Assembly (NCBI GenBank): GCA_041484135.1
Contig: JBGPHD010000148.1
Coordinates: forward strand, 1-8,049
DNA length: 8,049 bases
Direction of reading: 5' to 3'
DNA from: JACORV01 sp041484135
GTDB taxonomy: Bacteria; Gemmatimonadota; Gemmatimonadetes; Gemmatimonadales; JACORV01
The notes under the pieces were generated by a model, which saw nothing but the letters and a program-made list of their open reading frames with translations, was not told the DNA's origin and searched no databases. Below are positions 1 to 5,589 of this stretch, piece after piece. Positions within the stretch are counted from its first letter, which is position 1. The number at the start of each line of letters is the position of its first letter. A program made the position numbers and the translations under genes.

Positions 1-1956
1 ATGGAGTCGGTCGAGAACCTCCGCGCCAACCTCGAGGACGCGTCGCATTTCACCGACCTGGTGGCGGCGCAGCTTCCCTTCACGCTGCCGCAGCGCGACC
101 GGCTGGTGGCCGAACCGAGCCCCCTGGCGCGGCTCGGCCTGCTCACCGACTTCCTGGCCGCCGCGGTGGAGCGCGCGTCGGTGCAGCGCGAGGTGGACCG
201 GCTCACGGGGCTCCACGTGGAGCGGGGGCGGCGCGAGTACCTGCTGCGCCAGCAGCTGGAGGCGATCCGCGAGGAGCTGGGGGACGAGGACCCGATGCGC
301 GAGGTCCGCGACCTCAAGACGCGCCTCGAGCAGATGGCATTGCCGGAGACGGCGCGCGGCGAGGCCATGCGCGAGGTCGAGCGGCTCACCCGGCTCGCGC
401 CCGCGTCCGCCGAGTACCAGGTGGCCCGCACCTACCTCGACTGGGTCCTGGACCTCCCCTGGACGATCGAGGCGGAGGAGCGTCACCCCGACCCCGCCGC
501 CGTCCGCGCGGTGCTCGACCTCGGCCATCTCGCGCTCGACACCGCCAAGACCCGCATCGTCGAGTACCTCGCGGTGCGCGGGCTCGCGCCCGGCGTCCGG
601 CCGCCCATCCTCTGCTTCGTGGGCTCGCCCGGCGTCGGCAAGACGTCGCTGGGCCGCGCCATCGCCGACGCCATGAACCGTCCCTTCGGCCGGATGAGCC
701 TGGGCGGCGTGGACGACGAGGCCGCCATCCGCGGGCACCGCCGCACCTACGTGGGCGCGATGCCGGGCAAGATCATCCACGAGCTGCGCCGCCTGAAGGC
801 CCGCAACCCGGTCGTCATGATCGACGAGATCGACAAGCTCGGCACCGGCCGGCCGGGGCAGGGCGATCCCTCCTCCGCGCTCCTCGAGGTCCTCGACCCC
901 GAGCAGAACGTGTCGTTCGTGGACCACTACCTCAACGTGCCGTTCGACCTGTCGCACGTGCTCTTCATCGCGACCGCCAACGTGGCACCGCAGATCCCCG
1001 AGGCGCTCCTCGACCGCATGGAGGTGATCGAGGTCCCGGGGTACACGCTCGACGAGAAGGTGGCCATCGCCCGCCGGCACCTCCTGCCGCAGCTGCTGCC
1101 CGAGCACGGCTTCGCCGACGAGGAGATCGTCATCGACGACGCGACGCTGCTCCTCGTCGTGAAGGGCTACGCGCGCGAGGCGGGCGTGCGGGGACTCCGC
1201 CGCCAGCTTGCCGCGGTCCTCCGGCGCGTGGCGACCCGCAAGGCGGGCGGCGCCAGGGGCCCGTGGACCGTGGATGCGAAGCTGGTGGACGAAGTGCTCG
1301 GCCTGCCCCAGTACGTGGACGAGCGCGCGCCCGCCGAGCCCAGGATCGGTGCCGCCAACGGCCTCGCGTGGACCGCCACCGGCGGCGATCTCCTCCCCAT
1401 CGAAGCGGTCTCGATGCCGGGGAACGGCGCCTTCCAGGTGACCGGGCATCTGGGCGACGTGATGCTGGAGTCGGTGCAAGCCGCGGCCTCCTGGGTGCGC
1501 AGCCGCGCCGCCGACCTCGGCATCCCGGCCAAGAAGTTCCGCGAGCTGGACGTGCACGTGCACTTCCCCGAGGGCGCCATCCCGAAGGACGGCCCGTCGG
1601 CGGGGGTCACCATCGCGGTGGTGCTCGTCAGCCTCTTCACCGGCCGGAAGGTCCGCGCCGACATCGCGATGACCGGCGAGATCACGCTGACGGGCCGCGT
1701 GCTGGCGGTGGGGGGCTTGCGGGAGAAGCTCGGCGCCGCGGTGCGGAGCGGCATGACCGCCGTGGTGCTCCCCGCAGTCAACGCGCCCGACCTGCGCGAC
1801 GTGCCCGAGAGCGTGAAGCGCCTGCTCAAGCTGCACCTGGTGGAATCGGCCGACGAAGTGATGCGCCTCGCCCTTCCCGACGAGCCCGGCGCCGAACGGC
1901 GGAGGGCCAAGCGGCCGCGGCGGCGACACCATCGACCCCGAGGAGCGAAACGGTGA
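1..1956 (+). CDS. lon: Lon ATP-dependent serine protease, 5'-truncated by window edge
   Basis: Cytosolic AAA+ protease that unfolds and degrades damaged and regulatory proteins. The visible 651 residues begin inside the helical end of the N-terminal substrate-binding domain. Motif offsets against E. coli Lon (784 aa) indicate about 147 residues lie upstream, so the ATG at base 1 is probably an internal Met. A coiled-coil stretch (about 55-110) precedes the AAA+ module: Walker A GSPGVGKT 208-215 (K214), Walker B VVMIDEID 271-278, sensor-1 N327, arginine finger R339 and sensor-2 R397 in GVRGL. The protease domain has the nucleophile S533 in DGPSAG and the general base K576, 43 residues apart as in E. 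coli. Small departures from consensus are S209 for the usual Pro in Walker A and D238 for the usual Arg in GGVRDEA. After the normal C-terminus comes a strongly basic tail (631-651). The stop overlaps the next start by 4 bases. Identification is secure; whether it is the sole Lon or a paralogue is not visible. Confidence 0.96.
   Translation: MESVENLRANLEDASHFTDLVAAQLPFTLPQRDRLVAEPSPLARLGLLTDFLAAAVERASVQREVDRLTGLHVERGRREYLLRQQLEAIREELGDEDPMREVRDLKTRLEQMALPETARGEAMREVERLTRLAPASAEYQVARTYLDWVLDLPWTIEAEERHPDPAAVRAVLDLGHLALDTAKTRIVEYLAVRGLAPGVRPPILCFVGSPGVGKTSLGRAIADAMNRPFGRMSLGGVDDEAAIRGHRRTYVGAMPGKIIHELRRLKARNPVVMIDEIDKLGTGRPGQGDPSSALLEVLDPEQNVSFVDHYLNVPFDLSHVLFIATANVAPQIPEALLDRMEVIEVPGYTLDEKVAIARRHLLPQLLPEHGFADEEIVIDDATLLLVVKGYAREAGVRGLRRQLAAVLRRVATRKAGGARGPWTVDAKLVDEVLGLPQYVDERAPAEPRIGAANGLAWTATGGDLLPIEAVSMPGNGAFQVTGHLGDVMLESVQAAASWVRSRAADLGIPAKKFRELDVHVHFPEGAIPKDGPSAGVTIAVVLVSLFTGRKVRADIAMTGEITLTGRVLAVGGLREKLGAAVRSGMTAVVLPAVNAPDLRDVPESVKRLLKLHLVESADEVMRLALPDEPGAERRRAKRPRRRHHRPRGAKR
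1941..1945 (+). promoter_or_regulatory. Ribosome binding site for the GTG-started permease
   Basis: AGGAG lies 7 bases before the GTG at 1953 and inside the last codons of lon. Together with the GTGA overlap of start and stop, it decides the permease start at 1953 rather than any of the upstream in-frame codons, which would translate lon out of frame. Confidence 0.8.
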
Positions 1957-3437
1957 CCGAGAACCCCTCCCCCAACACGTTCGTGCGCGGCATCAACCTC
2001 ACCGCCGCCATCGCGCTGGTGATCGGCTCGATGATCGGCTCGGGCATCTTCATCGTCTCGGCCGACATCTCCCGGCAGGTGGGTTCCCCCGGGCTGCTCC
2101 TCTTCGTGTGGGTGCTCACGGGCCTCGTCACGATCATGGGCGCGCTCACCCAGGGCGAGCTGGCGGCGATGTATCCCAAGGCGGGCGGCCAGTACGTGTA
2201 CCTGCGCGAGGGGCTCTCGCCGCTGTGGGGGTTCCTCTACGGGTGGACGCTGCTCCTGGTCATCCAGACCGGCACGATCGCCGCCGTCGCGGTCGCGTTC
2301 GCCAAGTTCCTCGCGGTGCTCGTCCCCGCCGTCTCGCCGAACGTCTTCCTGTCGCTCGGCCACATCCCGGCCCCCGGCGACGTGCTGCTCGGCTGGTTCG
2401 GCCACCCGAGCGCCGCCCCCGCGACCATCGAGATCGGGGTGTCGTGGCAGCGGGTCGTGGGCATCGGGACGGTGCTGCTGCTCACCTGGATCAACGTCCA
2501 GGGGGTGAAGACCGCGGCCTGGATCCAGACCGTGCTGACCGCGACCAAGGTCGTCGCCCTGGGTGGGCTCATCATCCTCGGCCTCACCATCGGGCGCAAT
2601 GCGGAAGCGATCGCGGCCAACTTCGGCGCGGACTTCTGGGGCTCCAGCCTCACGCTCGCCATCCTCCCGGTGATGGGCGCGGCGATGGTGGGCTCGCTCT
2701 TCTCCTCGGACGCGTGGAACAACGTGGCGTTCGCCGCGGCCGAGGTGCAGAACCCGCGGCGCAACCTCCCGCTCGCCCTCTTCACCGGCACGCTGGTGGT
2801 CTCGCTCCTCTACGTGCTCGCGAACGTGGCGTACCTGCACACGATGACCCTCGAGGACCTCATGCACGCGCCGCAGGACCGGGTCGGCACCGCGGCGGCC
2901 CAGGCCATCATCGGGCCGTCGGGGCTCGGGATCATGGCGGTGCTGATCATGATCTCGACCTTCGGCTGCAACAACGGCCTCATCCTCTCCGGCGCGCGCG
3001 TCTCGTGGGCCATGGCCCGCGACGGGCTCTTCTTCCGGAACGTGGGCCGGCTCGACCCCGTGCATCACACGCCCAAGATCGGGCTCTGGGTGCAGGCCCT
3101 CTGGACGGCGGTGCTCGCCCTGTCGGGGAGCTACGGGGAGCTCCTGAACTACGTCATCTTCGCCGCGGTCCTCTTCTACTTCCTCACCGTGATCGCGCTC
3201 TTCCGGCTGCGGAGCCTCAAGCCCGACGCCGAGCGGCCCTACAAGGTGATCCTCTATCCGTGGATGCCGGCGATCTACTGCGTGCTCACCGGCGCCATCA
3301 TGGTGGACCTGCTCGTGGAGAGCCCGACCTACACCTGGCCCGGCCTCATCATCGTGGTGATCGGCATCCCGGTGTACTTCCTCTGGAAGCGCGTCGGCCA
3401 CCCGGTGTCGACGACGGACGCGGAGAGCGAAACCTGA
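1953..3437 (+). CDS. APC-superfamily amino-acid permease (LAT/SteT-like)
   Basis: Inner-membrane amino-acid transporter or exchanger of 494 aa, a normal length for the family. The start is GTG 1953, overlapping the lon TGA (GTGA) and preceded by AGGAG. TM1 carries the family signature GSMIGSGIF (25-33), the unwound segment that contacts the substrate backbone. About 12 hydrophobic segments follow, among them near 46-66, 90-125, 165-182, 195-213, 233-250, 273-295, 322-348, 375-392, 397-417, 435-453 and 461-478. The loop after TM6 has AAAEVQNPRRNLP (261-273), matching the E-x-x-N-P-R-R-x-x-P pattern of LAT-type permeases, and ARDGLFF (355-361) followed by HTP (372-374) matches the conserved cytoplasmic loop near TM8-9. 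A polar C-terminal tail ends the protein. The substrate cannot be read from the sequence; cationic, neutral or Ser/Thr specificity are all possible. Co-transcription with lon is inferred. Confidence 0.9.
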   Translation: MTENPSPNTFVRGINLTAAIALVIGSMIGSGIFIVSADISRQVGSPGLLLFVWVLTGLVTIMGALTQGELAAMYPKAGGQYVYLREGLSPLWGFLYGWTLLLVIQTGTIAAVAVAFAKFLAVLVPAVSPNVFLSLGHIPAPGDVLLGWFGHPSAAPATIEIGVSWQRVVGIGTVLLLTWINVQGVKTAAWIQTVLTATKVVALGGLIILGLTIGRNAEAIAANFGADFWGSSLTLAILPVMGAAMVGSLFSSDAWNNVAFAAAEVQNPRRNLPLALFTGTLVVSLLYVLANVAYLHTMTLEDLMHAPQDRVGTAAAQAIIGPSGLGIMAVLIMISTFGCNNGLILSGARVSWAMARDGLFFRNVGRLDPVHHTPKIGLWVQALWTAVLALSGSYGELLNYVIFAAVLFYFLTVIALFRLRSLKPDAERPYKVILYPWMPAIYCVLTGAIMVDLLVESPTYTWPGLIIVVIGIPVYFLWKRVGHPVSTTDAESET

Positions 3438-3463
3438 CGCCCTGACTCGGGCTTGGCGTCCGG

Positions 3464-3492
3464 TTGCCGAGGGAGCGGCCGGGGCGTAGGTT
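3464..3492 (+). promoter_or_regulatory. Predicted sigma70-type promoter of the exported-protein operon
   Basis: A -35-like TTGCCG (3464-3469; four of six consensus bases) and a -10-like TAGGTT (3487-3492; three of six) are separated by the optimal 17 bases in the only sizeable gap upstream of the operon. Transcription would begin near 3499, leaving a leader of about 42 bases. No comparable element is visible in the two tiny gaps further down, which supports one transcript for the three genes. This is a consensus-based prediction only. Confidence 0.5.
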
Positions 3493-3493
3493 G

Positions 3494-3521
3494 GCGGTAC
3501 GGGGCACCTTGCCCGCACCGC
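3494..3521 (+). promoter_or_regulatory. Imperfect palindrome over the predicted transcription start
   Basis: GCGGTACGGG (3494-3503) faces CCCGCACCGC (3512-3521) around an 8-base centre. Nine of ten positions pair, the exception being A3499 opposite C3516. It begins one base after the predicted -10 element and straddles the expected start site. It could therefore be an operator for a dimeric repressor or, if transcription starts slightly upstream, a leader stem-loop. GC-rich DNA yields such inverted repeats by chance, so the call is tentative. Confidence 0.3.
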
Positions 3522-3528
3522 AGTCCCC

Positions 3529-3534
3529 TGGAGG
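3529..3534 (+). promoter_or_regulatory. Ribosome binding site of the 430-aa exported protein
   Basis: TGGAGG ends 6 bases before ATG 3541, a near-ideal Shine-Dalgarno and spacing. It fixes this start, which also yields a clean signal peptide. Confidence 0.8.
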
Positions 3535-3540
3535 TTCTCC

Positions 3541-4833
3541 ATGAGGTCCACCGCGTTCATCACCGCGGCGCTGCTCTCCGGCGCCGCCCTCGGCATCCTT
3601 CCCCGCGGCCTGGCCGCTCAGCAGACCGACGAGGCCGTGGTGCCGGTGACGGGCGAGGCCGTGATCCGCGGCGACAGCCTGCTCGCGGCCACCGCCGCCG
3701 CCCACGCCGCCGCCTACCGCGAAGGGCTGCGCATCCAGCTGGGCCGGCTGCTCGATTCCCTGGGCGCGATCCAGGCGTTCCCCCAGCTCGCGAACCGGGC
3801 CGGTGCCTACGTCCGGCGGGAGCAGGTGGAGAACGAGGAACGCGACGGGAACGTCATGCGGGTCGCCCTCCGTCTCACCCTGGACGTGGCGAAGCTCAAG
3901 ACCGACCTCGAGGCGTTAGGCTACGAGATCCGGCTCATCGGCACCGACGCGCCGTCGGTGATGGTGGTGATCGACGAGTACTACGTGAACAACCCGCGCT
4001 CCCTTTCGGCGCAGGCCCAGGCCCAGGCGGCACCGCCCAGCGCCATGACGGGCCGCGCGGCCGAGATCCCGGACAGCGCCTTCGATCCCTTCACGCGGCC
4101 CGAGTTCCGCGAGCCGGGGGCGCGCGTCTCCGCCACCGGCCTCGAGGAGGCGCTCAACAACAACCAGTTCACGGTGCTCGACCAGGGCACCGTCCAGCAG
4201 CTGCGCGCCGACCTGCCGGGCCTCACCGCCGACCTGGTGAAGAACGGGGACCGCCTCGCCGACTTCGCGCGGCGCGCCAACGAGCGTTTCCACGCCCAGA
4301 TGGTCATCGTCGGCGCCACCACGATCATCAACACGGGCCGCGACCCGAGCGGGCTCGAGACCCGGCGCTCGATGATGACGTACCGCGCCATCGACGCCTC
4401 GACGGGCCGGCTCCTCGCCAGCGGCACCGTGGAGAGCGCCGCCCAGGCCTCCGACCCGCTCATCGCGCGGCAGCGTGCCGCGACCCGCGTCTCCGAGGTC
4501 GCGGCCGAGCGGCTCATCCCGCAGCTCCACCGCGCGGCCCGGACCACGGCCTCGCAAGGCGAGCTCTACATCGTGGAGCTGGTGGGGTTCACGGGGTACG
4601 CCCAGGCGCGCGCCTTCCTCCAGGCGGTGCAGGGGGTGGAAGGCGTCACCTCGGCGCGGCAGACCCAGCTCGACCTCTCCAACCACCGGATCCGCATCGA
4701 GGTGATGTTCACCCGCGCCCGTGACGACCTGATGGGCGAGATCTTCGACGCGGCGCACGAGATCCCGAACTTCTCGACGATCGATCTCCGCAACCAGCGC
4801 GGCAACGAGTTCATCTTCGCCGTGCGGCAGTAG
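3541..4833 (+). CDS. Exported protein with FlgT-N-like and TolB/CsgG-like domains
   Basis: 430 aa with a Sec signal peptide (residues 1 to about 26, ending LAA before QQ) and no lipobox Cys, so probably periplasmic. Residues 34-128 resemble the FlgT N-terminal/LPP20-type domain: VTGEAVIRGD, then an Ala-rich helix (A-x-x-A-A-A-Y-R-E-G-L-R), then GAYVRREQVENEERDG and a strand VALRLTLDVAKL. Residues 138-330 look like a TolB/CsgG/FlgT-middle alpha/beta unit: strand VMVVIDEYY, helix LEEALNNNQF with VLDQ, strand AQMVIVGATTI, strand YRAIDASTGRLLASG and a closing helix. An AQ-rich linker (157-163) interrupts it. Residues 340-430 form a further small alpha/beta domain (ELYIVELVGF... helix ... V-E-G-V ... 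RIRIEVMF). In Vibrio, FlgT builds the flagellar H-ring; no flagellar gene is visible here, so the role is unknown. It is the first gene of a three-gene operon, 14 bases before the next. Fold calls are by eye. Confidence 0.75.
   Translation: MRSTAFITAALLSGAALGILPRGLAAQQTDEAVVPVTGEAVIRGDSLLAATAAAHAAAYREGLRIQLGRLLDSLGAIQAFPQLANRAGAYVRREQVENEERDGNVMRVALRLTLDVAKLKTDLEALGYEIRLIGTDAPSVMVVIDEYYVNNPRSLSAQAQAQAAPPSAMTGRAAEIPDSAFDPFTRPEFREPGARVSATGLEEALNNNQFTVLDQGTVQQLRADLPGLTADLVKNGDRLADFARRANERFHAQMVIVGATTIINTGRDPSGLETRRSMMTYRAIDASTGRLLASGTVESAAQASDPLIARQRAATRVSEVAAERLIPQLHRAARTTASQGELYIVELVGFTGYAQARAFLQAVQGVEGVTSARQTQLDLSNHRIRIEVMFTRARDDLMGEIFDAAHEIPNFSTIDLRNQRGNEFIFAVRQ
3913..3920 (+). repeat. GCGTTAGG octamer, copy 1
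   Basis: Contains the TTA Leu126 codon of the 430-aa exported protein (GCG TTA GGC, Ala-Leu-Gly). TTA occurs only three times on this strand of the window, and two of those are within this same octamer. Confidence 0.4.
4012..4029 (+). repeat. Three tandem 6-base units in a linker
   Basis: CAGGCC, CAGGCC and CAGGCG follow one another and encode part of the AQAQAQA linker within the 430-aa exported protein. This is a short slippage-prone hexamer repeat in a region likely to be a flexible loop, where changes in unit number would keep the reading frame. Confidence 0.6.
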
Positions 4834-4840
4834 AAGGAGG
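4834..4840 (+). promoter_or_regulatory. Strong ribosome binding site between operon genes
   Basis: AAGGAGG directly follows the TAG of the upstream gene and sits 7 bases before ATG 4848. It is the best Shine-Dalgarno in the window, suggesting the small helical protein is made in quantity relative to its operon partners. Confidence 0.85.
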
Positions 4841-4847
4841 CGCGACC

Positions 4848-5588
4848 ATGTCCCTCAGACGTCGCACCCTGGTGTGGGCCATCCCGCTCGCCGCGCTGAC
4901 GCTCTGCGCCTCGCCCGCCGCGGCGCAGATCGGCCGGCTGCGGCGCACCGTCGAGCGCGTCGCGAGCGGTCCCTCGCCCGAGATCGCGCGACTCCTCTCG
5001 CGGATCGACACCACGCGCGCCCTCTTCGACCAGGCCACGCGGCTCCTGCTCAGGTCGTCGTACGTCATGGAGGCGGTCGTGGGGACGTCGGAGCGGCGGG
5101 CGGAGATCCGCCGCGAGCTGGCGTCGGTGGACAGCCTCGAGCAGCGCGGCGGCGACAACCGCGTTCAGCTCAACGCCGAGGACCACTCGCAGCAACTCGA
5201 GCAGGCCACCCAGCAGCGGCAGTTCGAGCAGCACCAGCTCAGCGAGTCGCAGTCGCGCAACGTGACGGCGGTGGGGTTCAACTCGACCCTCGCGCTGCTG
5301 TACGACGCCTTCGCCCTCGACGAGGCGCAGCACATCATGGGCGAGGCGCAGGCTGCCGCCCAGAATCTCGCGAGCGATCCCGCCCAGGCGGTCTACGCCA
5401 ACCGGCTGCGGCAGGCGGCGACCGTGGACATGCCGGCCATCGTGAACGCCATCCCGCAGCAGCGGCGTCTCGGCGCGGCGATCCGCGGCGCGGTACAGCA
5501 GGCGCACGCCGCCAACCAGTCGGTGCAGGTGAGCGAGGCCAGCGGCCGCAGCGAGGCACCGCGGCCGATCGACATCAACGCGATCTAG
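4848..5588 (+). CDS. Exported helical, Gln-rich protein of unknown family
   Basis: 246 aa; I do not recognise a family. The N-terminus MSLRRR followed by a hydrophobic core and ASPAAA before QIG (cut near residue 26) is a textbook Sec signal peptide. Cys20 is preceded by Leu, so a lipoprotein site is unlikely. The mature protein reads as almost wholly helical. Basic segment 29-40 (GRLRRTVERVAS) is followed by helices around 44-75 and 80-100. A Gln/Glu-rich, coiled-coil-prone stretch (about 105-137) comes next, then further Ala-rich helices (145-175, 178-225) and a polar tail. It has no catalytic-looking motif. It lies 14 bases after the FlgT-N-like gene and 1 base before the large multidomain gene, so it is likely a structural or adaptor partner of both. 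The frame, codon use and strong ribosome binding site make it a real gene. Confidence 0.85.
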   Translation: MSLRRRTLVWAIPLAALTLCASPAAAQIGRLRRTVERVASGPSPEIARLLSRIDTTRALFDQATRLLLRSSYVMEAVVGTSERRAEIRRELASVDSLEQRGGDNRVQLNAEDHSQQLEQATQQRQFEQHQLSESQSRNVTAVGFNSTLALLYDAFALDEAQHIMGEAQAAAQNLASDPAQAVYANRLRQAATVDMPAIVNAIPQQRRLGAAIRGAVQQAHAANQSVQVSEASGRSEAPRPIDINAI

Positions 5589-5589
5589 C

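Noticed and set aside
1..3. ATG at base 1 as the true lon start
   Set aside because: Offsets of the Walker A Lys and the catalytic Ser and Lys against E. coli Lon imply about 147 more residues upstream, so this is probably an internal Met at the window edge.
2108..3445. 445-codon open frame on the + strand inside the permease
   Set aside because: A frame-shifted shadow of the permease. The product is Arg/His/Pro/Gly-rich and has no membrane segments or motifs.
3436..3460. Inverted repeat GACGCC/GGCGTC after the permease stop as a terminator
   Set aside because: A 6-bp stem with a 13-base loop and no T-run is too weak to call. It may still mark the end of the lon-permease transcript.
1167..3596. 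809-codon open frame on the - strand
   Set aside because: It lies antisense to lon and the permease, both well supported. Its translation is dominated by H, R, D, G and E runs typical of the complement of GC-rich codons, with no recognisable domain.
3453..4724. 423-codon open frame on the + strand over the first exported gene
   Set aside because: Arg/Pro/Gly low-complexity translation with no ribosome binding site. The 3541-4833 frame has a signal peptide and a strong ribosome binding site instead.
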